Of a stretch of DNA of 64,000 nucleotides, positions 47,478 through 58,111 are shown in pieces. Below the pieces are notes generated by a model. That model did no database searches. It was given only the letters and a program-made list of their open reading frames with translations, and was not told the origin of the DNA. The stretch lies in assembly GCA_029721515.1 (NCBI GenBank), contig CM056567.1:7961507-8025506 (forward strand). The letters run 5' to 3'. Made by a program: the position numbers and the translations under genes. The DNA comes from Synanceia verrucosa (Eukaryota > Chordata > Actinopteri > Perciformes > Synanceiidae). How positions within the stretch are numbered: position 1 is the stretch's first letter; the number at the start of each line of letters is the position of its first letter.

Positions 47478-48054
47478 TTGTTCACACTACACGACTCTCT
47501 GCTCTCTGGTCGGAGTCTTGGAGTGTTCACATCACAGGACTCCTGGTCAAATGAGGCGCTCGTCGTTTTCTACACGCGATCATTGTAGCACTAAAAAAAA
47601 GATGAGCGGCTCATTTAACCAGGAATTAGCGAGAGGCGGCTGCTGGACCACAGTTAACGAGAGCTTTTCATTGCAAACATGGACACGGAGCAGAAAACAA
47701 CCCTCCAGGTTGTTTGTGTGCTACCATGTAGTGAAAGAACAAAAAGATAAAAGTTGTTGTTGTTGCTGCTCATTTTACGTCTACATTTCACAGCAACCCC
47801 CATGTCCGCTCTCATTGGCTGGAGCTCTTTTAAGTCAGCGTGACTCGACTGGATATTTAGCACGCCACATGTTCAGTTTTCGTTGGCGACTCAGAGTCAG
47901 GGTGTCGGCGAGCGTCTGACTGGCGTCTTTGTGGTGTTCACACCTAACAATCCAGAGTCGCCGAGCGGATGATTGCCTCACCCCGATCTGGGGAGGGAGC
48001 AAAAAATACAGTCGCCGACCGATTGATTGGGCTAAAATAGTGTAGTGTGAACAA
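47478..48054. mobile_element. MITE with exact TTGTTCACACTACAC inverted ends
   Basis: The left end TTGTTCACACTACAC (47478-47492) is the exact reverse complement of GTGTAGTGTGAACAA (48040-48054), bounding 577 bp. The interior is CpG-rich and has subterminal echoes of the end (GTGTTCACATCACAGG, GTGTTCACACCTAAC). Plus-strand frames (133 codons from 47518) show no transposase motif, so the element is non-autonomous. No clear target duplication was found, so hAT and PIF-Harbinger remain possible. The preserved CpGs suggest recent insertion. Confidence 0.8.
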
Positions 48055-48077
48055 AGCATTAGCAGCTGTTGGATGGC

Positions 48078-48265
48078 ATAGTCTAAACTAAACAGCCTTT
48101 ATTTTCATATACAGTATGCATAAGGACAAACATGTAATGTGTCCTCCTCATTTTACCCATCCCTGGGAGGGAGCAGTAGGGGAAGCTGAGGGTTAAGAGT
48201 CTCGCTCAAGGACACAACGACACTAGCGTTCAGGGACGACCACGCTACCCACTGGAGCTAACAGC
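48078..48265. mobile_element. Possible LINE/SINE fragment
   Basis: CCATCCCTGGGAGGGAGCAG followed by AGAGTCTCGCTCAAGGACAC, CGACCACGCTACCCACTGGA and GCTAAC follows the word order of a common fish retroposon segment (GCTCAAGGGCACC ... CCCACTGAGC). It is diverged and lacks a recognisable head or tail. Confidence 0.4.
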
Positions 48266-49717
48266 TAACATTATCAGAAGGTGCCATTGTGATTTACACA
48301 ATGATGCTTTCAGGTTCCACTCAGTCAAACTTTTAGGCATAGGGCGAAAGTGAATTCTAACATTATTATGATTAAATTAAAATCTAATCATGTAGAATGA
48401 AACTGAATAGTGGTATTTATAGGAAATGTTTTCACAACAAATGAAATAAATAATAGAGAGAAACCAAAACATAAACCAGTATGTAAACCCTCTAAAGGAG
48501 GGTATTCTAATGTACATAACCCTAACAAACACTGTGTGTGTCTGAGGCTGTATGGACTCCTCTAAGAATCAAGGCAGGCTTTGTTTTTTTTTTAAATATA
48601 TACAGTATATATTAGAGTTGCTATAATGATCCTAGAAGAGAAATTGTTATCCAGAAATGTGGGTGACAGCCAGCCCCACCCAAATGATGAGCGCCACTCA
48701 TTTTTCCAATAGACACACATTTCTCTGACTTTCCCTTTCTTTCATTTCTATATAGCTATCTCACAGTTCTCATCTGCATTTGCCCTCAGTCATTTGTTCA
48801 CTTAAACACTTCCTCTTTCTCCTCCTTACTTGGAAATCATTTCCAGCCAATTTCAGTCATTAGATCATCTTTATTATGTGATATATCTAAGTGATTTGGC
48901 ACACATTGTCCTCTCTGTCTAGACTTAGCCTACATTAAAAGCAGACATTCACTTTCTGGTCAACTAAATGTTAAACTTAAGATAAGTGACTTTTAATACA
49001 GTGTTGTGCTTTTTTTTAAGCTAAATATGCTGCTTCTAGCAACTCAGGAAGACCTGATTTTTTGGCATTTCTGACAGTTTGCTAAGAATGGTGCGATGAC
49101 CCACAAAACACCCAGTTAGCTGCAGGACTCCTGGGGGTAAAACTGCCATTTTGATGCAGGAGGTCACATAAGAGTGCAAACCTGTATCTGAGCTAACACA
49201 ATGAAAAGATGCAAATAACAACTCAGTACAAGAGTGACACATAGGAGGGGCATGTTGGGGCAAAAGAGTCAAATGTAAAAACTTGAAGCAGTTGGACTGC
49301 TGTAGTCTCAGCTCCACTTTAAGAATAATGTGTTCTGTCCAATTTACGCCAATAGAAGAGTGAATACTTTTAGGTTACCTGAATGTATGTGTTTAATTTC
49401 ACATCATTATTGATTTATCTAACAATTATTTTCACTCATCTTTTAGTTTCTAATATGTTAAAAAGTGTCAAAAATAAGAGGTTGTATCATCAAATTGTTA
49501 GAAACAGGATGAGACCCTCACATTTTAAAAGCTGTGTGGTGTTTATGAAAATGACTGAAACAGATCGGATCACTTTCTGAGGACTGTTCTGGAATAATAG
49601 ACTGAAAAAAATCTGCAGCTGCAGTTTGCAGCCTTAGGATATAGGTTATACTGCATACTTTTGACAAGCTGTTTACAACATTAAGAATAAAATTCTAAGT
49701 CCATGACAAACTGTAAT
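48266..49717. other. No gene seen
   Basis: AT-rich sequence with TATATACAGTATATATT near 48597. Frames of 93 codons (49036-49317, minus) and 65 codons (49383, plus) show no domain. Confidence 0.6.
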
Positions 49718-49850
49718 ACATCCATCCATCCATTATCTACCGCTTATCCTCATAGGGTCGCAGGGGGGCTGGAGCCTATCCCAGCTGTCTTAGGGCGGAA
49801 GGCAGGGTACACCCTGGAAAAGTCGCCACCTCATCGCAGATACAGTATTA
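49718..49850. mobile_element. Fish LINE-derived tail (ATCCATCCATTATCTACCGC)
   Basis: The order ATCCATCCATCCATTATC, CCGCTTATCCTCATAGGGTC, GGGGGCTGGAGCCTATCCCA, GGGCGGAAGGCAGGGTACAC and CCTGGAAAAGTCGCCACCTC is one of the most common dispersed sequences of teleost genomes and is generally taken as the 3' part of a non-LTR retroelement. The leading ATCC repeats and following TTATT repeats fit its ends. I do not name the clade. A 63-codon frame over it is not a gene. Confidence 0.75.
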
Positions 49851-50081
49851 TTTATTTATTTATTCTATTGAGTAACCTCTTTCTTTCTAAATAATCAGAA
49901 ACCTGTTAAAGACAACTTTTTTCAACTTACAACTTACAACTTTTTTCTGTCACTGCTTTCCATTTCAGTGTTCAACACCAAGCCACTAAGCGTCCTCTCC
50001 TGCTGCAGTCACTGCAGTCACTGAAGGTAAACTAGATTACATTTTTAAGCTATTGTGTAGTATTGTTGTTTGGATTGTATG

Positions 50082-50082
<1 letters not shown>

Positions 50083-50128
<46 letters not shown>
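50083..50128. repeat. (TG)n microsatellite, 46 bp
   Basis: Uninterrupted alternating T and G, the longest pure dinucleotide run in the window; followed by CGTGCACC. Confidence 0.97.
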
Positions 50129-50132
<4 letters not shown>

Positions 50133-51612
50133 CACCTGTATGTGGTTTATATGTGACCGCCATGCCAGGCTATGTGATGTGGTGCATTCAGGCCAGTGGA
50201 GATTTAAACACTTTGTGATTTCTGCCTGCACCACTAATCTGAGGCAAAATAAAGCATGGAGTTTTAGATGAGCAACACAAGTTTTTTGGGAATTTGCCGT
50301 GACCCATCGGTTGAGTAGTTCCTTCACTCTTCCATTTTCCAATTTCTGTCCAATGTGTTATGGTCATGATTCATCTTATAGTTGGTTGATTCAGTTTCAT
50401 GTTTAAAACCATTTTAATGACTTTTTGAAACATCAACAAGGTGAGTGGATAGGAATTTAGCTTCTGGAAAGACTCTCACTTCATGGTTGCAGTTGTACCC
50501 CCTGTAGAAGCAGCATAAAGTGTTGACAGAAGTTTCCCGTTTCATGGTGTTTACCATGATATCACCCAACCCTATCACTCCGTATAGAGCTCCTTATGTC
50601 TACATGGCAGTGAGATTGTATTTCCAGAGCTGGATAAATACACCTCTCACAGCCACCTTATCATAGTGGTTATGGACCCCTGCTTATTCCGCTCCCTGAC
50701 AGCTACCTTTAGAGCTAACTAATAGCCTTGCCAGCCACCTTTAATTGGAAATCTATGGCTGCATTTATTTTAGAGCATGGCTGACAAGCGCAAGTCTCTA
50801 CGTTTATGTATTATCAAACTGAAAACAATCAATTACTAGAAGACAGGACCTAATATTTCATGGGTAATACCTTTATCAATACATTAGCAGGTGAGAGGAG
50901 AGGGCTGAAGGAGAGGAACAGATGGTAAAAACTCGTCTTTAGCCGAGCAGATAATGCAAACACGTGAGAGGGCAAGAGAAAGCTTAAGAGCTTCTTGTTG
51001 TCTTAAAATGGATCTAAGCAACCGATATGAGATATACTGTATACCTCACTTTGTACAATAAGATAATTAATCTATATATGTTTATGTCACATATTCAAAA
51101 TGAGAGAAAGTGAAGGAAATTTAATCCGATGTCCTTCCTGCATATGTATTAAAGATATACACAGCTTCCATATCATGTATTTGTCTTAGTGTAGGTGTGT
51201 GGAAGCCTTGCAAGCATAATGACACTATTGTAGTCGTACAAGGCAACAAAATAAATTACCTTGCATTAAATATGGTTGAAACAAAAAGAGCTAGATGCAG
51301 GATAACAATGACTGAACACGTGTGGAACGAGACAGGTGGTGTCGATGAAGGAGTTTATCTGACGGTGCTGCACAGAGGAAAAAAATGTGGAAAACCAAAT
51401 GATGTCTTCCCAGAAGTAACAGCTGATTTTTATTATTTATAAACGGCCAAGAAGCTGTGTGAGCGTGTCGATGTCCTAAATTCATCTTCACCTGCTCATG
51501 ACGATACACAAGGTCACCTGCCTCAGGGCTGTCATGGGAAAAGATCAGTAGTTGTTTTGGCCTAACTTTGTGATTTAATGCAGTGTGGATGGGGCTTTGA
51601 CCTACTCCACTA

Positions 51613-51614
<2 letters not shown>

Positions 51615-51657
<43 letters not shown>
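51615..51657. repeat. (GT)n microsatellite, 43 bp
   Basis: Uninterrupted alternating G and T. Confidence 0.97.
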
Positions 51658-51661
<4 letters not shown>

Positions 51662-53031
51662 TCTGGGACTTTGTGATTTAAGGCTGTGCATTCAGGGGCC
51701 AATTAATCAGGAGGCCGTGTCACTGTGAGGAGGGCTTAAGAGCGTGTTGCCCTCTCCCTGGAAACAGGATGCAGAACAAAGACTTTACCTTAATTAAGAA
51801 CAAGTTAAAGGACTCATATCAGCTCTCCCTTCTGCTGCTTCTTTTCCCATTTTCCAATCCCTGCCTTCATCTCGTGTTGCCGTGCGGCAGCTAGGTTAAT
51901 ATATGCATGCACACACTCCTTGATTTCCTGTTTTCAGAGAGTCAGCCCGCCTTTGTTCGTTTGACCACAAAGTATTCTGCAAAAATAAAACTTCTCTAAC
52001 TCATTGCACTTTAGCTACTCCTGAAAACTACAAAAGCAGAAACTTACACTCAAGTGCCTTTTTTATCCTTCACCCTTGATTTAACTGCAAGTAGCTTCAG
52101 AAGACCAAAGATTTCAGCAGCTCGCACATTGAAACAACAAAGTCCTCAACAATGGGTTTTCACTCTAATGACTTTTTTATGTTGACATGCAATTCGTCAG
52201 TGAGGTCAGGCTGCATGAGACTTTTGTGAGGGGATCGACAGTGAGTGATGGATTAGCATAGTAATTGATAATTACTCAAAGATCAGCGGGGCCATTGTTT
52301 CTGAGACGGCTCAACATGTTTTCCCTCAGGTTTAGGTCAGCTCTAAAAGGAGAAATATAATTGAGTGCCTTGTGGCTTAATTAACAGGCTTGCGCTAATT
52401 ACAAGAAAATGAATAATGAAGTGGGCACACACAGACACCCACCCACAATATAACCATTTTCATCTACACTCCCACAAATCACCTTTGAACATCAACTCGT
52501 GACCAAATAAAGTTTTTTTTGTTTTGTTTATCAACTGTTTGAGAATAGAGCTCTGGGAGTTGACGTCACACAATCCCGGCTTGTAACTGTCAAAACCAAA
52601 ACACCACCATATTGGCAGGAAGGCGCTTTATTCAAATTACTGACAGGGATCTCGTCGCTTACAGCTAAACACCTATATACATTTCTCAGAGATATGGTGG
52701 ATTTTTTTTCGCCCCCCCTCTTCATCTTCATCTCTTTGGTCATCATCTATTTCCTCCACTCTTAAAAGCCAGACTCATCTGATTCTGATCCCTCCTGGGT
52801 TCTTTCCACTTCCCAATCAGGCCACCAGTGCTTCATGTCTGCCATCTAATATGGCAAAGGTGTTATCAAGCTAATGACAGACACAATTCTTCTGCCTCTA
52901 ATGACGAGTAAATAATACCGTCACATCAAGCCGTGCGCCAGATGAAAGCGAAGCCACGAAGCAGATAAAAGAGGAGAGGGAGCCCATGCAACTGTTTGTC
53001 AGCTAAGAACAGGCCTGTCTGTCTAGCTTTC

Positions 53032-53201
53032 TTATCGCTCCCTGTTGTTCTTCATGTGCCCGCCTCTGCGTCTGATGTCAGATGGAATGAAACCCGGGTG
53101 TTCGTCACTGGGATCCAGGAGACCGTCGGAGCGTTCACCGGGGCCTCCCATGCGGCCAATTTCCATTTCAAAGCCGTCTCCTTTTACCGTTATAATTCCA
53201 T
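53032..53201 (-). CDS. Candidate terminal coding exon, unknown protein
   Basis: On the minus strand 56 codons, including the stop, are open after a possible acceptor (TTCCTTAG, intron phase 1). The stop TAA is the complement of 53032-53034. The residues include GIITVKGDGFEMEIGRMGGP and SDGLLDPSDEHPGFIPSD, then a basic end with RRRGG and KNNRER. Codons favour purine-first triplets and GAC, GGC, CGC, CTG and AAC, and the block is locally GC- and CpG-rich. If real, it is the last coding exon of a minus-strand gene. I recognise no family. Plus-strand frames here are also open (53045-53242), which weakens the case. Confidence 0.35.
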
Positions 53202-55557
53202 CTAAGGAAATTGTTAAACGAACATTCCTAACTGCTGACTAGGACAAAGATATTTTGAAAAAAAGAGAGGGAGATGCATGCATCGGTAATGAAGTGTAGA
53301 GAAGGTAGGGCGAGTGCGATCAAAGGTATGGTAATGCCTACGGTAAAAAAGGACGGCAACTTGCAGGGCCTCTGGAATAACGGGTGCAGCTGCTGAAAAG
53401 GACGTCTTCTGGGGAAGGGTGTGTGTCTGAAAGCAGGTGGGGTGGGGGTTGGAGAAGGTGGAGATATTTATACAGTTAGGTTGCACCAGGGCTATAGATA
53501 GGCTGCTTCACAATTCACCTGAGACATGGCGTCCCCCTATGGAGAGACACCTGAGCGCTTTCCAGCTATTTTATTCCCTTTTGCCACAGCCTCAGCCACT
53601 TTGAGTGTGCTCGTCTCAGATAAATCATTGATATTCCGCTCAGCAAAAGCAGATAAAAGTGAAACAATGTTGTTAGGGAAGAGTTCTGATGCCGTCAAAG
53701 TGGTGACCGCGCTTTAAAAACTGCAGACCTTAATGAGAAATCCTGGTGCTTTCAAAAGTTTGACGAGTGATTTAGGAAGAGGCTGTTAACATTTATAGTC
53801 TCACTCCTCCTCACCTCTTGTCTTATAATACCAATAAAGTTTGGTCACCTCCTCTTCTCACTTCCCCTCTTTTATTTCTTTCTTTTTTGTGAGCTTTTTC
53901 TTCTCCTGCTATTATTTTCTCAATTTCTATCAATTATTTATGCTTTGGCTGAGATCATGCAGTGAAATATTGAAGAGCACGAAACACTGACAACTGTCTC
54001 TGGAGTAAAAAAAAAAAAATTAATTGTTGAATTTGTGTTGATTGGAGTGACAAAAAGTGGATTCAGCTTTTTCACTTGTGGAAAAACAAGAAAATAAATC
54101 TAGTTATAGATTTTGAGAGGTGTTTTCACAGATAACCAATCAGACGTCAGCGCTCCGAGGCAATATCCACCGTCATGTTTTTATAACCTCTGACGTGACG
54201 ATTGCAAGGCCTTTCATCTCTCTCAGCTGGAGTTATTGTGAGTCAACAAACACAATCTGTTTCTCTTCTCCTTCATCTCCATCATTCTTCTTTCATTTTC
54301 CCCCCACATCTGCAATTAATGCGTTTATTTCGAGGCTTCCTCTTGTTTTTCAAAGACACAGCAGCTGTCGCTCCAACCATCAAAGTCCTGTCTGCCCTCT
54401 CACTCATTTCTTTACTCGCCGTCCTTCATGCCCGCTTAGAACTGTCCATTTGTGGCAGTCCTACCCGTTTCCCTTCCTGAAAGATAAAATTTGCAACCAG
54501 ATGTAACCCAAAATTTCAGATGCAGAATAGGCGAGGCCAGCATCCCTGCTTCCCCGCTCTCCATTTTGTCTCGGTTCCTGCAATCGTCCTTTCATCTTCC
54601 CTCAGGACGCTGGCTGAGTGATCCAGGTGCACATGGCAAATACTCATTCATCTCCGAGTTATCATTTCAGCCATGATACCTGACTCTCCAGCACCACGGC
54701 GTTCTCCAGAGCAGTGCACTCTGGGATATGACTAATGCTTTCTCCAAGCGTTGTGATTTGTCTAATCTGCCCTGCCTTCTGGGACGTGAGTAAGACTTCC
54801 TTGAATGTTTCCTGAGCTCGCCCACAGCTGCTTTCCACCTGGTTGGCTGGCTGATATCTCCCACCCTGCTTCATACACAGGTTCTCTTATTTCCTCCCCT
54901 CCGTGTTTGAACATGCTTTTCCTCTGAATCTCACTCGCTTCGTCACTTGAAACACAGATGCAGAGGCAGCCATGTACACGGCTGCAGAGATAGGCAGCGG
55001 AAATGTGGTTTGAGGAAAGCAGAGAAGAACATAATTTGTTGCACCTGGTAGACGCCGCACATCATTATCACTACCAACCAAGGTTGTTCGTTCACTCCAC
55101 ACTCTTGTAGTTGTAGAACAGTCCTTCGTTTTCCATTTCCAAATAAAGAATGCATTGAAAATCCAGGTACAATTTTGTGCCTCTGAAGAAATCTCTCCAA
55201 ATATAGATGCTTAAACATGTTTTCCTTCAGGCTTATTTAGTTAATCAGGGAAAAGAAATTCAATCGTCAAGAGGGATTTCTTTACTTGGAAGTGTTTGAA
55301 ACGATGCACACACGAGAAAAGAGATCCAAGACTGAGCATAAAAACAGCAACATAAAGTATATTTAATCTAATGAAGTTCAGTGAGCTTGAAATGCAGATT
55401 TCTGTTTGGTTTCTGGTAACTGAGACCTGACCCAGGACCTCATTTGTTTTGTTTAATTGGGGAATAAATGAACAACATTATAGAACAAGCCTTGTAGATT
55501 TATCAGATATCAGCAGGCCAGTAGTTATCGTAGTTTCCTACGATACAAGCTTATCTT
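53202..55557. other. No confirmed gene; one protein-like minus-strand frame
   Basis: A minus-strand frame at 54662-54874 reads like protein (see findings) but lacks a good acceptor. Plus-strand frames of 128 and 92 codons (54120-54506) overlap and are unrecognisable. An A run lies at about 54008-54019. Confidence 0.5.
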
Positions 55558-55835
55558 TTGAATTAATCACCAATTATTTTAATTGGTTTGAGTGGTTTTT
55601 TGAGGAAATTTGAGGAAAAAAATACCTGATTCCATCATCATAAATGTGTCTTCACTCCTTACTATGATAGTAAACTGCATATATTAGAGTTCTGGACAAA
55701 TATTTATCATCTTGGGCTTTAGGAAACATTTTTCATTTAATGTCATTTAATGACATATTATACACTAAACGACTAATTGATTTATTGAAAAATGAATTTG
55801 CAATGAAATAAAAAAAATAATTGGTAGCCCTAGTT
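55558..55835. mobile_element. hAT-type repeat with intact right terminus
   Basis: Begins within the family at AATTAATCACCAATTATTTT then AATTGGTTTGAG, continues TCATCTTGGGCTTTAGG, and ends ATTGGTAGCCCTAGTT, the reverse of the TAGGGCT terminus. The left terminus is missing. It shares its order of motifs with the 39638 and 21673 copies and with the interrupted copy around 19100. Confidence 0.75.
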
Positions 55836-55924
55836 CCAGTGCATTTTAATGTATTATGATTATTATGAATATGATGCAACAAACAGCAGATAAATTATCC
55901 CAGACAACCAAGTCAAGTTGAAGT

Positions 55925-56283
55925 TTATCAGTATAGATTTATCGGCCCAATATGATAAAAAAAACCGATCGATCGGGAAATCCGAACAAAGGTTAAAATC
56001 ACCGATCCGACTGCATTATTCATACACGTGCTTTACAAGTGTTTACGTGTTAAAGTTACTGCTATGCAATAAATAAAGTAATCTAGTAGTACATAGTAAA
56101 TAAATAATTACAAGGTTAACATCAATGAAAGACTATAGGCCTATGCATGAGTGGATGAATTAATGGGGGAAAAGAGTAAAAAAAATATAAAGATTAATAA
56201 CATAGTCCCACGTGATCGATCGGTAATCGGATCGTGAGGCTTTAGGTGATCGGTATCAGTCCAAAAAATCGGACCATCTCTAG
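55925..56283. mobile_element. hAT-type MITE, GATCGGTA/CCGATCGATCGG family
   Basis: Contains TTATCGGCCCAATATG, AAACCGATCGATCGGGAAAT and CACCGATCCGACTGC on the left. The right has GTGATCGATCGGTAATCGGA, GGTGATCGGTATCAGTCC and a terminal TCGGACCATCTCTAG. The right end reversed, CTAGAGATGGTCCGA, is a standard hAT MITE start in fish. A matching left terminus was not found, so the left limit is approximate. CpG words are largely intact. Confidence 0.7.
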
Positions 56284-56614
56284 TTTTATTTGGTTTATTT
56301 AAAACAACCTGACAAAAGTGATAGAACTCCTCGAGTACATAAGTTAAATAAACAAAAGTAAAGCCTAATCATGTGCATATAGAATGCAAAATTATCTAAA
56401 ACAATACATAACATAAAATTCTAGATCATAATTTCTTTTTTTGGTGGACTGCAGCATGAACACACCTCCTGTACTCATCTCCAGCCGGTGTGATTACAGT
56501 GGGGTGTTGTAATGGGTGATTTTGAGGCTGTTTGCCTGCTCATCTGTTTGTAGCAGCTTGTTTGCTTGTGCATACAGGAAAGGTCAGAGTAAATGACCCA
56601 TGGCGTCGCATTCA

Positions 56615-56655
<41 letters not shown>

Positions 56656-57760
56656 CGTGTCCGTCCATACCTGTGTGAAATCATCTATATAAAGCTTTGA
56701 AATGCCCTCACCTTGACTGGCAAAACCAGATCTGATTATACTCCACACACTCAGTCCAGCTTTTTGAGGGAAAACCTCCTGCACTGCAGCAGCACCATGT
56801 TGCTACAGCGCTAAAAGCTTTAGCTCGTCTTGCTGCTAAAACCCGGCTGGTAGGAACATTTGGACGTGAGACACCGCTGGGAATTAGTGAGAAATTTATC
56901 CCTGTAACTGTCTGAGGTTGTGAAATATTGAGTGTGATGGTATCAAACTGCAAAGAAATACAGGTCTCAGGACAGAACAGGGACAATCTATAAAGAGATG
57001 GGATGATTCAGTTTTGATAATATCTCCAAGCAAGTGAGGGATAGGCAATAACATTCAACCCCAGTGACAGATAGGGTTAATATCCAGCATCAAGCCTCCT
57101 CTCTGCCACAACCCTGCAGCTAGCATGTTATGCTTTCCTTGTCCCCTTATTCAATCATCCCACAGCCAAATGGTTAAATACAAGTTGAGTTATGAATATA
57201 AATATTAGCCAGAAGTGCCTCATAATGAACCCTCCACAATGTTGCTTAACCTTAATGCAGCATATCATAACCTGCAGGGTCTGATCTGAGTCCTGTACTT
57301 GTGTTGAATTATTACCTGCTGGAGGTTGACCACTCCTGTTCGCAGTAGCTTGCAGGTATAGGAGTTTTTCTTCTATGAAACTTTTCTTTTCTCTGTTTTC
57401 TTCCTCTTCTCCCAACCCCCACCACTAATCCCTATTATTGCTCTGGGAGCTGGAGATTGGATTGCATTGATTTGAATCTCAACCTTTTGTACATTTCCTC
57501 TGGTTATAGGGAGACTCATGGTCAGTAGCTATCCAATGATATTTGAAGTCAACATATTGTTAGCTAGGAGATTAAGAGTAAGAGCTTTACTTCCAAGATC
57601 ACTCTGGCGAGAGGGACTGTTGTGAGAATCATTATTTTAACCACATAATATCATTACTCTTCATAAAGAAAAAACAAAATCAGATTTCCCTCTCTGTGTG
57701 AGGAATGATGCTACATCTGTATTTCTTTCACCCTATAATCTTTTTAAAAGTATATCATTA
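56284..57760. other. No gene seen; (CA)n tract
   Basis: A (AC)n microsatellite at 56616-56653 is read through by two open frames as a run of Cys-Val residues, so those frames are artefacts. The 86- and 92-codon minus-strand frames at 57155 and 56708 show no domain. Confidence 0.6.
56616..56653. repeat. (AC)n microsatellite, 38 bp
   Basis: Uninterrupted alternating A and C. Confidence 0.97.
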
Positions 57761-58111
57761 CCTCCGCCAAGGAGGTTATGTTTTCACCAGGGTTTGTTCA
57801 TTTGTTAGTTGGTTTGCAGAATAACTCACGAAGTTGTGGACGGATTTTGACGAAATTTTCAGGGTTGGTCCAAAGTGGTCTAACTTAAAGCTGATTAATT
57901 TTGGGTGGTGATCGGATCCAATCTGATGGCACCACCAAAAATTGATCGGTTTTAAGTTAGGCCACTTCTGGCAAATCCTGAAAATTTTGTCAAAAACCAT
58001 CCGTAAACCAACATACAAACAAATAAAAAGCCCCGGTGAAAACATAACCTCCCTAAAAAAGTCTCCGCCGCTGTGACAGAGGTCTGCGCTCTCTGAGTGC
58101 TTTTCTAGTTT
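57761..58111. mobile_element. Palindromic dispersed repeat (CCTCCGCCAAGGAGGTTATG)
   Basis: The left arm starts CCTCCGCCAAGGAGGTTATG and includes GTGGACGGATTTTGACGAAA and TTTGGGTGGTGATCGGATCC. The right arm is its imperfect complement: GGATCCAATCTGATGGCACC, AAAACCATCCGTAAACCAAC, GTGAAAACATAACCTCC. A tail, AGGTCTGCGCTCTCTGAGTG plus CTTTTCTAGTT, follows. These phrases belong to a repeat found very widely in fishes and some invertebrates, where it is usually read in one direction; here two head-to-head halves meet near 57915. No protein is encoded and I do not assign a superfamily. Confidence 0.8.

Larger units (their letters stand above)
49851..53031. other. No gene seen; two long GT microsatellites
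   Basis: Holds (TG)n tracts at 50083-50128 and 51615-51657. About 52330-52420 has several TAATTA-type words (TTAATTAACAGG, CGCTAATTACAAG) in repeat-free sequence, a pattern common in vertebrate enhancers but not proof of one. Frames near 51197-51509 are uninformative. Confidence 0.55.

Noticed and set aside
47518..47919. 133-codon plus-strand frame as a possible transposase
   Set aside because: It lies inside a 577-bp MITE, lacks DDE/DDD-type spacing or zinc-finger motifs, and includes a Cys run from a GTT/GCT repeat.
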